Position numbers and translations under genes: made by a program. The notes beneath the pieces are model-generated. The model worked only from the letters and a program-made list of their open reading frames with translations, had not been told where the DNA came from and made no database searches. A stretch of DNA of 64,000 nucleotides, taken from Maribacter arenosus (GTDB taxonomy: Bacteria > Bacteroidota > Bacteroidia > Flavobacteriales > Flavobacteriaceae). Below are positions 25,289-34,807 of this stretch, in pieces. Within the stretch, counting starts at the first letter, position 1, and every line of letters starts with the position of its first letter. The DNA lies in NCBI RefSeq assembly GCF_014610845.1, contig NZ_JABTCG010000003.1, positions 372,001 through 436,000 of the forward strand, written 5' to 3'.

Positions 25289-25927
25289 TTAAGTGGTTGG
25301 ATCGGGGGTCATTCTTAAATAGGGTTTAACTTCAACCACCCCTTTGTTGAACATTTTTCGCGCTTCATCGGTTGGTATGGCGGGGCTAACAACCACATCT
25401 TGGCCATGTTCCCAGTTCGCTGGGGTGGCCACTTTATGATAGGCAGTTAATTGTAGCGAGTCCACAACCCTTAAAAGTTCATAAAAATTACGTCCTGTCG
25501 AAGCAGGGTAGGTTAAGGTCAGTTTAACCGTTTTGTCCGGAGCAATAATAAATACAGAACGAACGGTTAAGTTATTGTCCGCATTTGGATGGATCATATC
25601 GTACAAATCGGAAACCTTTTTATCTTCATCCGCGATAATGGGAAAGTTCACCGTGGTTTTTTGAACCTCGTTGATGTCTTTGATCCATTCATTGTGCGAT
25701 GCGGCCCCGTCGACACTCAATGCGAGCATCTTTACATTACGTTTATCGAATTCACCCTTAAACTTGGCCGCCGTACCCAATTCCGTAGTACATACGGGTG
25801 TAAAATCTGCGGGATGAGAAAATAGGATTCCCCAACTGTCCCCTAAGTAATTATATAGATTAATAGTTCCCATCGAACTGTCTGCTGTAAAATCCGGGGC
25901 CTTATCCCCCAATCGAATTGTTGCCAT
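25289..25927 (-). CDS. 1-Cys peroxiredoxin (Prx6 type)
   Basis: The protein has 212 residues and reduces peroxides. The peroxidatic Cys46 is in HPADFTPVCTTE. The C-terminal part has DDMIHP-like (YDMIHPNADN), TLTYPASTGRNFYE and PANWEHGQDVVV, typical for the long Prx6 group, and no resolving Cys is seen in the usual place. It is cytoplasmic. It probably needs a small thiol as reductant; none of the usual partner genes is adjacent. Confidence 0.94.
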   Translation of the reverse strand: MATIRLGDKAPDFTADSSMGTINLYNYLGDSWGILFSHPADFTPVCTTELGTAAKFKGEFDKRNVKMLALSVDGAASHNEWIKDINEVQKTTVNFPIIADEDKKVSDLYDMIHPNADNNLTVRSVFIIAPDKTVKLTLTYPASTGRNFYELLRVVDSLQLTAYHKVATPANWEHGQDVVVSPAIPTDEARKMFNKGVVEVKPYLRMTPDPTT

Positions 25928-26037
25928 TTTGGTTGTTTTTAAATTAGTAAACTATTTACCCGATAAAAATAGTAGATAATTGGTTTGCAAACATTCATAT
26001 TTGGTTAAAACTGTATTAATTTTTCTATTTTTATTGC

Positions 26038-26580
26038 ATGGAAGACGCAAAGTTGGAAGCTTTGAAATACCCTATTGGGCATTTTGAATATTCGCCAATG
26101 GTTGGGAAGGATACCATTGACAATTGGATTCAGGACTTGGAAGAATTACCGAATACCTTGAAGAATTTGATAAACCCTTTGACCAGCGAGCAATTGGATA
26201 CTCCTTATCGGCCTGGCGGATGGACCGTAAGGCAAGTCGTACATCATTTGGCAGATAGCCATCATCATAGCTATACCCGATTTAAATGGGCAATGACTGA
26301 GAAGGACCCCGTGATAAAGGCTTATGATGAGAAAAGTTGGAGTGATTTAATTGATGCAAAAACGGCCCCCACGGCCCTTTCCTTGGACTATATAACAGCA
26401 TTGCATGCCAAATTGGTATTTCTTTTAAAAGGTTTGACCCCAGAGGATATGGACAAGTCTTATGTTCATCCTGACAATAATCTTAAGATTTCAGTTAAAG
26501 AGAATATTGGAAAGTATGCATGGCACAGCCGCCATCATTGTGCCCATATCCAAGGATTAATTTCGAGAAAGGGTTGGTAG
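26038..26580 (+). CDS. YfiT/DinB family putative thiol transferase
   Basis: The protein has 180 residues and a four-helix bundle of the DinB superfamily. Three histidine clusters are placed as in YfiT/BstA metal sites: QVVHHLADSHHHS and WHSRHHCAHI plus KYA region. Characterised relatives move bacillithiol to toxic electrophiles, using a Ni or Zn ion. Bacillithiol genes are not in the window, so the co-substrate is unknown. It stands alone between peroxiredoxin and a cupin pseudogene. Confidence 0.85.
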   Translation: MEDAKLEALKYPIGHFEYSPMVGKDTIDNWIQDLEELPNTLKNLINPLTSEQLDTPYRPGGWTVRQVVHHLADSHHHSYTRFKWAMTEKDPVIKAYDEKSWSDLIDAKTAPTALSLDYITALHAKLVFLLKGLTPEDMDKSYVHPDNNLKISVKENIGKYAWHSRHHCAHIQGLISRKGW

Positions 26581-26595
26581 ATCTCATCTAATGTG

Positions 26596-26921
26596 CTAAG
26601 TTTTCGGTTTTTTGCCTCCCATTGAACCGTAAAAGATTACCTAGGTAACAAAATCATCGGTAATGTTTTCAAAGCGATGTTCATTACCGGCGGGGATAAA
26701 GAGAAAATCCCCAGGCTTGGAACGACGTTCGTTGTCCATTATTCCAAAAGGCCCCCGAACTCGAAATAATCATGTAAACTTCATCCCGACTATGGGGTTG
26801 TTGAAAATCCACTTATCAGGTTTATACACCTTAACGGTTTATGTATCTTGCTCAAATAGTGTTATAAAGGTGTATCACTTGCTGCTCGTTTTAATAGTGC
26901 ATCGTTTTTGTCGATTTTCAT
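26596..26921 (-). pseudogene. Broken cupin-domain gene
   Basis: Fragments in different minus-strand frames together read as one small cupin of about 108 residues: start MKIDKNDALLKRA, then TLFEQDT and VKVYKPDK, a frame change, DFQQPHSRDEVYMIISSSGA, FWNNGQR, another frame change, KPGDFLFIPAGNEHRFENIT, and an in-frame TAG before VIFYGSMGG, probably from a Trp codon. HSRDEVY and PAGNEHRFEN hold the two cupin metal motifs. At least two frameshifts and two stop codons exclude a working protein. It begins nine bases after the thioredoxin-like gene and was probably co-transcribed with it. Confidence 0.85.
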
Positions 26922-26930
26922 TTTGACGAT

Positions 26931-27494
26931 CTACCGACGATCTGCCCATTTTATACTACATCCAATACTGGGTTTTTGGTTAGGATTGATTTCCCTGCCC
27001 GCAATCAACGCCTCAATGGCGTCCCGTAAATCCTTTCCGGTAACGGGAATGTCATTCCCCGGGCGTGAGTCATCCAATTGCCCTCTATAAACAAGTCCCA
27101 ATGCTTTGTCGAATAGATAAATATCGGGCGTACATGCCGCGCGGTAGGCCTTTGCTACTTCCTGCGTTTCATCATATAAATACGGAAAACCATACCCCGC
27201 TTCTTTCGCTTTTTGTTTCATTAAATGCGGCGCATCTTGCGGATAATTAATGATATCATTACTGGAAATAGCAATAAAGGATATGCCCTTTTCCTGATAT
27301 TCCTTAGCCATTTTTGTGATTTCGGGATTAATATGGATTACAAAAGGGCAGTGGTTGCAAATGAATAGAATTATTGTTCCAATTTCTCCTTTAAGCCCAT
27401 TCAAGGACAAGGTTTTGCCACTAACGGTATCCATTAGCTCAAAGGGAGGTGCTTTAGTGCCCAAAGGCAACATATTACTTGGGGTATCGGCCAT
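26931..27494 (-). CDS. Thioredoxin-like (peroxiredoxin/TlpA group) protein
   Basis: The protein has 187 residues with a thioredoxin fold and the active-site motif Cys46-Asn-His-Cys49 (FICNHCPFV). It has no signal peptide. The pattern PPFEL near the start, then GTIILFICNHCPFV and DIYLFDKALGLVYRGQLDD, marks the thioredoxin-like proteins of the AhpC/TSA-related group. The CNHC pair suggests a disulfide reductase or a peroxidase; the exact substrate is unknown. The cupin pseudogene follows. Confidence 0.85.
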   Translation of the reverse strand: MADTPSNMLPLGTKAPPFELMDTVSGKTLSLNGLKGEIGTIILFICNHCPFVIHINPEITKMAKEYQEKGISFIAISSNDIINYPQDAPHLMKQKAKEAGYGFPYLYDETQEVAKAYRAACTPDIYLFDKALGLVYRGQLDDSRPGNDIPVTGKDLRDAIEALIAGREINPNQKPSIGCSIKWADRR

Positions 27495-27837
27495 AGTTTC
27501 GCATTTAAAAAGTACTTAAAGTTAAAAGTAATTCGTTAATACTATCGGTTGTACATTTATATTTTTAAATTGAACCCATGCGTATGGCCAGTTCAACAGT
27601 GATATGACCTAGAACTGATTTTGGAAGTAGGATTGGAAAAAACACTTGCCAAGAAATGCCAAATCGTATAAAAAAAGGAGCTTTCAATTAAAGAATTGTT
27701 TGCCTTAATTATTTTTCACAAAAAACAAATAGCGAATTTTTTAGGCGAATGTCTTATCTTGGGATCCGATGCTGGAATTGATGTTGTTTTATACTAGTTA
27801 GAACCAACAGTTCCCAACACTAAAATAACCTGACCGT
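27495..27837. other. Intergenic region with a decayed reading frame
   Basis: No intact gene. On the plus strand, 27609-27797 is open except for one TAA (27669-27671); the translation (for example LELILEVGLEKTLAKK, then KKELSIKELFALII and CLILGSDAGIDVVLY) looks protein-like. It could be the relic of a helical protein, but I do not recognise a family. The rest is AT-rich. No clear -7 box was found for the symporter that follows. Confidence 0.4.
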
Positions 27838-28761
27838 TTGACCGATACCGTGCTTGATACTATTCATATTAATTTTGATAGCCAAACCCTTTGGATATTA
27901 AATGCGGTCTTGGCCTTGGTCATGTTCGGTATTGCCCTTGAGATTTCCGTGGAAGATTTTAAACGACTGTTCCAAAGCCCTAAATCTATATTTACAGGTA
28001 TTTTTAGCCAGTTTTTACTCTTGCCTCTAATTACCTTTCTGTTGGTATGGTTAATCGAACCCATTCCCAGTATAGCATTGGGTATGTTCATGGTAGCTGC
28101 ATGTCCAGGCGGGAATATTTCAAATTTTATTACCCATTTGGCGAAAGGTAATTCCGCATTATCAGTAAGCCTTACTGCGGTGGCAACCCTACTGGCCGTT
28201 TTCATGACCCCTATAAACCTACAATTTTGGGGATCTTTGTACGGACCAACGGCTTCGATCTTGAGGGATGTCGCCATATCACCCTTTGAGATGGTGAAAT
28301 TAGTTTCCCTTTTGCTGGCAATTCCTTTGGTTTTGGGAATGTGGGTCAATTATCTTAGTCCCGTCTTGGCCAAAAGAATGGCCAAAGTATTGAAATGGGT
28401 CTCACTGCTCTTTTTTATTTCTCTGATTTTCCTAGCACTTTACAAGAACAGGGAAATATTTATGGACTATGTTTTTTACGTTTTTTGGATCGTGATCTTC
28501 CATAACCTTTTGGCTTTCTTAACTGGTTTTTCCATTGCCAAGCTTATAGGGCTTACCAATAGGGATGTGCGCTCTATTACTATCGAAACGGGAATCCAAA
28601 ATTCAGGTTTGGGACTACTATTGATTTTCACCTTCTTCGATGGATTGGGAGGGATGGCCTTACTAGCAGCCTTTTGGGGCATCTGGCATTTGGTATCCGG
28701 TTTGGTTCTTTCTGGCATTTGGGGGTTTAAGCCGATCGAGAAAGAGGAATTGGCTTCATGA
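27838..28761 (+). CDS. Bile acid:sodium symporter family protein
   Basis: The protein has 307 residues and about nine or ten hydrophobic helices. The conserved family segments ACPGGNISNFITHLAKGN (crossing motif with Na+ site residues) and IETGIQNSGLGLLL are present. Members move anions such as organic acids with sodium; the substrate here is unknown. The only reasonable start is TTG at 27838 (a GTG at 27850 is possible), since the first ATG falls in helix 1. It overlaps the acyltransferase gene by ATGA. Confidence 0.85.
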   Translation: MTDTVLDTIHINFDSQTLWILNAVLALVMFGIALEISVEDFKRLFQSPKSIFTGIFSQFLLLPLITFLLVWLIEPIPSIALGMFMVAACPGGNISNFITHLAKGNSALSVSLTAVATLLAVFMTPINLQFWGSLYGPTASILRDVAISPFEMVKLVSLLLAIPLVLGMWVNYLSPVLAKRMAKVLKWVSLLFFISLIFLALYKNREIFMDYVFYVFWIVIFHNLLAFLTGFSIAKLIGLTNRDVRSITIETGIQNSGLGLLLIFTFFDGLGGMALLAAFWGIWHLVSGLVLSGIWGFKPIEKEELAS

Positions 28762-29801
28762 AGATAGGATATAACATTTTAAAGTTTTATATCAGGACCG
28801 GTCTGTTTTTTTACTATAAAAAGATTAAGGTTGAAGGTCGTGAAAACATTCCCAAGGACAAACCCATAATATTATTGGCAAACCATCAAAATGCCTTGAT
28901 GGATGCATTGATGATTGTGATGAACGTCAGGGTTGCACCCTATTTTTTAGCTCGATCTGATTTGTTTAAAAATCGACAGGTAAGTACGTTTTTGCATTAC
29001 CTGCAAATGATACCCATTTATAGAATTAGGGATGGTAGGGATACTTTAAAGAATAATCCTGCCATTTTTCAAAAATGCGGTGAGCTACTAGCAAAACAAA
29101 AAACCATAATGCTTTTCCCTGAGGGAAACCATGGGATTCAGAGAAGGGTTAGATGGCCTATGCGAAAGGGTTTTGTACAGATGATTTTCAGTGCCTTGGA
29201 AAAGAATCCGGATCTGGATGTTAGAATTGTGCCTGTAGGATTGAATTATCTTAAAGCAGAAGGTTTTCCAGATAGTGTTGCGTTGCATATTGGGAGGGAT
29301 TTTGCGGTACAGGATTTTTATAATCCAAAAAATTTGGATGCCACCGAAACCCTACTCAAAGATGAGGTCTATGCCAGATTGAAGCTGCTTACAACCCATA
29401 TACCCAAGGAGATGGATTATGATAATACGTTGGTACAACTGAGGAACCAAAACGTTGATTATTTAAATCCCTCTAAGGTTAATAGGGCCATCCAAGAAAT
29501 CGATTCTACTTTATCGAAGACTTCGATTCAAGAGAAAACCCATTGGTTTTCAATACTAAAAAAGTGGATTTTTATTATGATCAACTTTCCTATTATACTC
29601 TTGTGGAACAAATTCGTGAAGCCATTGGACCTGGATATAGAATTCAGGACTACCTTACGTTTTGCCGTAGGTCTGATCCTTTTTCCATTATATTACCTAA
29701 TAGTGTTTATGGTTTTTGTCTATTTGTTAGGCCAAGGATGGGCTTTGGTAATCCTTTTGGCCCTTTTGTTGTTAAACTTTTTGTTTGTAAAGTTGGGCTA
29801 G
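28758..29801 (+). CDS. 1-acyl-glycerol-3-phosphate acyltransferase-like protein
   Basis: The protein has 347 residues. The PlsC motif NHQNALMDAL (HX4D, His about 43) and the FPEGNH glycine/Glu motif are present. The C-terminal extension (about 250-347) has two or three hydrophobic helices, unlike E. coli PlsC, and anchors it in the inner membrane. It probably adds a fatty acid to lysophosphatidate or a related lipid. It overlaps the symporter gene by four bases. The stop is two bases from the convergent M14 gene stop. Confidence 0.88.
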   Translation: MKIGYNILKFYIRTGLFFYYKKIKVEGRENIPKDKPIILLANHQNALMDALMIVMNVRVAPYFLARSDLFKNRQVSTFLHYLQMIPIYRIRDGRDTLKNNPAIFQKCGELLAKQKTIMLFPEGNHGIQRRVRWPMRKGFVQMIFSALEKNPDLDVRIVPVGLNYLKAEGFPDSVALHIGRDFAVQDFYNPKNLDATETLLKDEVYARLKLLTTHIPKEMDYDNTLVQLRNQNVDYLNPSKVNRAIQEIDSTLSKTSIQEKTHWFSILKKWIFIMINFPIILLWNKFVKPLDLDIEFRTTLRFAVGLILFPLYYLIVFMVFVYLLGQGWALVILLALLLLNFLFVKLG

Positions 29802-29802
29802 T

Positions 29803-32334
29803 TTACATTATGTCCCCAAAAAATATAGCATTCATTAGCAATTTATTGGTGCCATACCAAAAGGCCCTAAAATTCGTATTGTCCGTAAAAATAACTGCCC
29901 GACCCTTACCGACCCGCTTTACTTGGAACGGAACTGAACCTTTTAAATGCTCTAGGTTTTCCTCCGAGATGTACCCGCTTAATAAAGGGTTGTTGGTATA
30001 TTGGATGGGATTATTATAACTATTCTTATCGGGTTCAATATAGATGGTCGTGTTTCTGAACAAGGCCAATCTGTCATTCTTATATCCATAATTTATCGGA
30101 TGTGATCTATCCAATTTTGCTTCGAAAATAGCCCCTCCTGTGACTTGGGCTCCTTTGAAATCATTTTTCATGGCAAAGGAAATATCCTTGGCGACCAACG
30201 TGTCTTTTCTGAACTTCAAGGTGATGATCTCATTTTTATCAACCCATTCAGCAACATTTCGATAGCCGATCAAGGTACCCCCATCTTTGACCCATTCCTT
30301 TAATCTTTCAGCATCTTTTTTACTGATAGCATTATTACCCGTAGAACTCATACCAGGTATAATCAGATCAGTGTACTTGCTTAAATCCACCTTACTGAAA
30401 TAGGACATATCCAACTTTGTCAATTGAATGTTGTACCGCGTATCGAACAAATGCCAGATTTCACCAGCGTCATAGGGCCGAATGCCCTGACCAACCAATA
30501 TGGCCACCTTTTGTTTTTTTATGGGATCGAATTGGTTGCTTCCCAAATCGATACCCTTTGAAAGTCCCGTTGCAACGGCAGTAATCTGCAATTGACTTTC
30601 CTGGGCCACTCCTTTTAGAAAAGCGTAAAGCTCCTCTGGATTCAAATCCTGATTCTGAACCGGTATCATAATGGTACCATAATCATAGTTCTTACCCTCT
30701 AAGCCGAAAGGGGATTTTGCTACTTTGGCCCTAAGCCCCTTTTCGACTATGCTGTTAAGGGCTTTTGGGGTATAATATTCATTCCATTCGAACAAATAGG
30801 CGTAGGTACTCTTACCACTGATATTTCCTATCAAAGGTTCAAGGTCAATGATTTCTTTTCCTAAATGTGAAACATTATTTTCTTCAGCATAATCTACATT
30901 GAAAGCCAAAGGCAATGTCCAAGCCGAGATATCATAAAATAGGCTATCGGTAAACGTGGTACGTTTTTCAAACATAGCCTTGATCAATCGATTGTTTTTT
31001 TGATCTAGGGGTATTACGTAGCTAGATTCTTTTTTATAACTTTTTCCATTTATCGTCGCATCATTCGACAAGGCATGGAATTTTATTTGATGACGATTCA
31101 AAATCTCTGCCAAATGCCAGTTTTTAGAAGCATCTTTGCTGTCGCCAAAAACAATGGATCTAACTTTGCTTTTGGACGCTTCCGCTCGTGAATCCTTAAA
31201 AAACCCGCGTTGATAATCCAATAGCTTAATCCTTAAGTTTTTAGCAGCTTCAATGGTAGACAAGGCCGTTGTAAACTGATTTCGTATAGTGAATGGGAAG
31301 GTCAATAGGCCGTTTTCCGATTCTTGAACATGACCCCGGGAACTGCCTTGTTCGAACAAAATACCTATTCCCCCGTTGACATCCGGGAAAGTAGAACCTT
31401 TGCCATAGTAGTAATCGTCATAATTTTCCTCAGAATAATAGAGCGAACCTATTTTGTCCAAGGCTTTCGCATGGTAGGTACCTATTTCAGCGGTCAACTC
31501 CTGATTCATTTTAGGGGTCAATGGGTGTACCCTGGTGGGTTCGCCCGGTTGGAAAAAGAAGGTGGAATTCGTTCCCATTTCATGATGGTCAGTAAGGATA
31601 TTTGGCTTCCATTTATGATAACTCTTGATACGTGCCCTACTTTCAGGCAACTGTACAGGTAACCAATCACGGTTCATGTCGAACCAATAATGGTTCGTCC
31701 GTCCGTTAGGCCAAACCTCGTGAAATTCCCTTTCATTCTTGTCAGGCACCGAATTGATACTCTTATTTGTGTTGGCCCAATAGGCAAAGCGTTGCAATCC
31801 GTCAGGATTGAAAGAAGGATCCATAAGAATAACCAGGTTGTCTAAAAGGGCATTGATCTCCGGACCTTCTGCAGCTGCCAAATAATAAGCATAGGCCAAA
31901 CCAGCATTGGAACCACTAGGTTCATTACCATGAATGGAGAATCCTTGATAGACCACTACCGGCATGGAATCGGTATTCATTGAAATACCATTGCTTTCGG
32001 TCAAGGCAATATGTTCTTGCCTTATCTTTTCAATATTTTGATGATTATTTGGCGATGTAATTGTCAGGAGCAATATAGGTCGCCCCTCGAAGGTTTCACC
32101 CCTGTCCTCCAAAGTTATCCTATCGCTTTTTTCGGCCAAGATTTGCATATAGAATATGAGCTTGTCATGGGTTACGTGCCATTCACCGACTTCGTGCCCT
32201 ATCACCTGCTTGGGTGTAGGAATGTCTTTGTTGTAGGTGACATTCTGGGGAAGATAATAGTTTAGGTCAAGGGTGGACTGAGCTAAAATGCTGCAAGTAG
32301 TTAGAAGGATAAGGAAGGTAAGTGGTTTTTTCAT
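29803..32334 (-). CDS. Secreted M14 family zinc carboxypeptidase
   Basis: The protein has 843 residues. Signal peptide (1-19), then an M14 carboxypeptidase domain. Zinc ligands are His135 and Glu138 (SIHGNEPSG) and the His pair in ILTDHHEMG; the catalytic Glu is in ILFEQGSSRGH. A second half of about 400 residues includes a class-I glutamine-amidotransferase-like or Rossmann-type segment (VAILVGQGIRPYDAG, LIIPGM, GGTLIGY). It may process peptides or peptidoglycan stems outside the cell. No T9SS tail is seen. It is transcribed alone, after a terminator. Confidence 0.85.
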   Translation of the reverse strand: MKKPLTFLILLTTCSILAQSTLDLNYYLPQNVTYNKDIPTPKQVIGHEVGEWHVTHDKLIFYMQILAEKSDRITLEDRGETFEGRPILLLTITSPNNHQNIEKIRQEHIALTESNGISMNTDSMPVVVYQGFSIHGNEPSGSNAGLAYAYYLAAAEGPEINALLDNLVILMDPSFNPDGLQRFAYWANTNKSINSVPDKNEREFHEVWPNGRTNHYWFDMNRDWLPVQLPESRARIKSYHKWKPNILTDHHEMGTNSTFFFQPGEPTRVHPLTPKMNQELTAEIGTYHAKALDKIGSLYYSEENYDDYYYGKGSTFPDVNGGIGILFEQGSSRGHVQESENGLLTFPFTIRNQFTTALSTIEAAKNLRIKLLDYQRGFFKDSRAEASKSKVRSIVFGDSKDASKNWHLAEILNRHQIKFHALSNDATINGKSYKKESSYVIPLDQKNNRLIKAMFEKRTTFTDSLFYDISAWTLPLAFNVDYAEENNVSHLGKEIIDLEPLIGNISGKSTYAYLFEWNEYYTPKALNSIVEKGLRAKVAKSPFGLEGKNYDYGTIMIPVQNQDLNPEELYAFLKGVAQESQLQITAVATGLSKGIDLGSNQFDPIKKQKVAILVGQGIRPYDAGEIWHLFDTRYNIQLTKLDMSYFSKVDLSKYTDLIIPGMSSTGNNAISKKDAERLKEWVKDGGTLIGYRNVAEWVDKNEIITLKFRKDTLVAKDISFAMKNDFKGAQVTGGAIFEAKLDRSHPINYGYKNDRLALFRNTTIYIEPDKNSYNNPIQYTNNPLLSGYISEENLEHLKGSVPFQVKRVGKGRAVIFTDNTNFRAFWYGTNKLLMNAIFFGDIM

Positions 32335-32363
32335 CGCGATTGGATTAGCTTTGATAAAAATAA

Positions 32364-32393
32364 AAAACGACCCTGTATTATCAGGGCCGTTTT
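32364..32393 (-). terminator. Terminator after the DUF3276 gene
   Basis: AAAACGACCCTG-TATTAT-CAGGGCCGTTTT (one mismatch) with A and T runs on the two sides. Confidence 0.75.
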
Positions 32394-32415
32394 ACATAGA
32401 TTATTAATTTTTTCA

Positions 32416-32787
32416 TTAAATGTCATCGAAATCAACATCGGTGAAACTCTCGGTTTCTTTCATTTCCCCGTTTTCATGGAATTCCTCTTTCTTGAAATCC
32501 TTTTGATGCCTTTCCGAGATAACTTCGGTCCCTTTTTCCCCAATTATGAAATCCATCATTTCCTCGACGTTTTCCCTGAATGGGGCAAAATCTTCTTTAT
32601 ATAGATAGATTTTGTGCTTTTTATAATGAAACGAACCGTCGTCATGTGTGAATTTCTTGCTCTCGGTTATAGTAAGATAGTAATCGCCGGCCTTGGTGCT
32701 CCTTACATCAAAAAAATACGTACGTCTTCCGGCTCTTAATACCTTCGAATGTATCTCTTCCTGATCTATAAAGTCTTTGTCGCTCAT
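32416..32787 (-). CDS. DUF3276 (PUR-alpha-like) nucleic acid-binding protein
   Basis: The protein has 123 residues with a PUR-type fold: KVLRAGRRTYFFDVRSTKAG, then YYLTITESKK and FHYKKHKIYLYKEDF. The Borrelia and Bacteroidetes relatives bind DNA and RNA. The C-terminal tail (about 95-123) is acidic and Glu-rich. It is cytoplasmic and monocistronic; a terminator follows, and the MsbA-like gene lies upstream with a 79-base gap. Confidence 0.88.
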   Translation of the reverse strand: MSDKDFIDQEEIHSKVLRAGRRTYFFDVRSTKAGDYYLTITESKKFTHDDGSFHYKKHKIYLYKEDFAPFRENVEEMMDFIIGEKGTEVISERHQKDFKKEEFHENGEMKETESFTDVDFDDI

Positions 32788-32866
32788 TTTTCAAGTTTCT
32801 AGTTAATATATTATAGTGTCTATACATCAAAAGTGTAAAAAAAAAGCGTATCGAGCAACATTATCC

Positions 32867-34621
32867 CTAGTTTTCTTTCTCAGAGAGTTGATGTAAATAG
32901 AGTTCTTTATAATAACCATCTACATTGTTCAATTCTTCATGCGTGCCCTCTTGTAATAACCTTCCTTCGCTCAAAACCAAGATTTTATCCGCATTTTTGG
33001 CAGAAGATACCCTATGGCTTACAATAATCGTCGTTCTGGAACTTGACGCTCTCTGAAGATTGTTTAAAATGGTTTCTTCGGTCTCCGTATCGACAGCTGA
33101 CAAACAATCATCGAATAAATAAACTTCGGGGTTTTTTAGAAGGGCCCTGGCAATTGAAATGCGTTGCTTTTGCCCGCCACTTAGGGTAATACCACGTTCA
33201 CCCAAAACCGTATCATATTGCTTTTTAAATTCTATAATGTTTTCGTGTACCACCGCACTTTTGGCTACTTCAACCACTTCTTCATCCGATGCATTATGGT
33301 TACCAAATTTAATATTGTTCTTTATGGAATCGGAAAATAGAAATGCATCTTGGGGAACCGCTCCCATAGACTTTCGTAAATTGTATAAGTTCAGTTTTTT
33401 AATGGGGATATCATCGATTAGAATTTCCCCTGAGCTAACATCATAAAGCCTGGCAATCAAATCCAAGATGGTTGATTTACCTGAACCTGTTTTTCCCAGG
33501 ATAGCCACAGTTTGTCCCTCTTCAACAGTAAAAGACAAGTTTTTCAAGGCCTCTATATTCGTGTCTTCGTAGGTATAACCCACGTTTTTGAATTCTATTT
33601 TACCCTTAATAGGAGTATCTTCCGTAACTTCGTTCTTGATATCAGGTTGTTGGTTTAAGAACTCATTGATTCTCTTCTGTGAAGCTTCTGCCCGTTGTAC
33701 GATCGATGTTAGCCATCCTACTATGGCGACCGGCCAAGTCAACATGTTTACATAAAGCACGAATTCGGCAATAACGCCCACAGAGGCGATTTCGCCTTTT
33801 ATATATTGTTGGCCTCCGATATATATGACAAAAATATTACTGATGCCTATAAGAAGGATCATTAGTGGAAAGAACCATGCGTTTACCTTCGCTAGGGCCA
33901 TACTTTTCTGTTTCCCTTCTAATGCCAACACTTGTAATTCCGTATTTATTTGTGGTTCAATGGCATAAGCTTTTATTACCGAGACCCCCGAAAATACCTC
34001 TTGTGTAAAAGTGGAAAGGGTAGAAAGGTATTCTTGCACGACCGTGCTCCTCTTGTGTATTATCTTGCTTATTTGATAGATGAGTATCGAAAGAATGGGT
34101 AAGGGAATCAATGTATAAGCTGCCAAAGTAGGCGCTGTAATAAACATAATAGGGATTATGCAAATAAACAGGGTTATGGTATTGATGCCATACATTAGTG
34201 CAGGGCCAGCATACATGCGAACTTCACTGACGTCTTCGCTAATACGGTTCATTAGGTCCCCTGTCCTATTTTTTTTATAAAAATTCAGGCTTAATAACTG
34301 GTAATGATCAAAAACCTCATTTTTTAAGTCGTATTCAATATATCGAGAGACATATATGATGGTTTGTCGCATTAAGAATGTAAAAAATCCGGAAAGTAAT
34401 GCCGCCCCGACTATAATTAGAATAAATTCCAAAAGCCTTTCTTTAGCCAGCTCCTGGGTGATTTCCCCATTTAAGAAATTTTCAACGGTTGAAATTGATT
34501 TTTGAACGTAGGATGGCATCACCAATTGGAATATTTTAGCAATGACCGTAATGACCATTCCCGCCAATAGTTTCAACCAGTATTTTTTAAAGTATTTATT
34601 AAGATGCCTAAGTTCCTTCAT
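32867..34621 (-). CDS. ABC exporter with fused ATPase (MsbA-like)
   Basis: The protein has 584 residues. Six transmembrane helices (about 20-310) are followed by an ATPase domain: Walker A GKTGSGKST, Q-loop GAVPQDAF, signature LSGGQKQRISIARAL, Walker B VYLFDDCLSAVD (Asp in place of the usual Glu at DE) and switch IIVSHR. Members flip lipids or export drugs as dimers. The start was put at the ATG at 34621; a longer frame begins with TTG inside the promoter box. The Asp-Asp Walker B end is worth noting, since it lowers ATP hydrolysis in some exporters. Confidence 0.92.
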   Translation of the reverse strand: MKELRHLNKYFKKYWLKLLAGMVITVIAKIFQLVMPSYVQKSISTVENFLNGEITQELAKERLLEFILIIVGAALLSGFFTFLMRQTIIYVSRYIEYDLKNEVFDHYQLLSLNFYKKNRTGDLMNRISEDVSEVRMYAGPALMYGINTITLFICIIPIMFITAPTLAAYTLIPLPILSILIYQISKIIHKRSTVVQEYLSTLSTFTQEVFSGVSVIKAYAIEPQINTELQVLALEGKQKSMALAKVNAWFFPLMILLIGISNIFVIYIGGQQYIKGEIASVGVIAEFVLYVNMLTWPVAIVGWLTSIVQRAEASQKRINEFLNQQPDIKNEVTEDTPIKGKIEFKNVGYTYEDTNIEALKNLSFTVEEGQTVAILGKTGSGKSTILDLIARLYDVSSGEILIDDIPIKKLNLYNLRKSMGAVPQDAFLFSDSIKNNIKFGNHNASDEEVVEVAKSAVVHENIIEFKKQYDTVLGERGITLSGGQKQRISIARALLKNPEVYLFDDCLSAVDTETEETILNNLQRASSSRTTIIVSHRVSSAKNADKILVLSEGRLLQEGTHEELNNVDGYYKELYLHQLSEKEN

Positions 34622-34666
34622 ATAGCCGGTCAGCTTCGTGGTTTTATTTGAAATCAAACCATTCGC

Positions 34667-34674
34667 CAAAGATA
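34667..34674 (-). promoter_or_regulatory. Promoter -7 box of the MsbA-like gene
   Basis: TATCTTTG on the minus strand, 45 bases before the ATG. Confidence 0.6.
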
Positions 34675-34758
34675 GAAGTTTGACTTAAAACAGTATGTTA
34701 TAAAACCGATAAATAAGAGAATAGTTGCCATGACATACATAGATTGGAAAATGATTCC

Positions 34759-34766
34759 TATTTTTG
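34759..34766 (+). promoter_or_regulatory. Promoter -7 box of nusB
   Basis: TATTTTTG, 41 bases before the ATG at 34808. Confidence 0.55.
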
Positions 34767-34807
34767 CAGCCTTAGAAAGAAAATCAATCTTACAAAAGTT
34801 CTTCGAC

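Noticed and set aside
34669-34669. Upstream TTG start of the MsbA-like exporter
   Set aside because: The TTG lies inside the TATCTTTG promoter box, so it cannot be in the mRNA.
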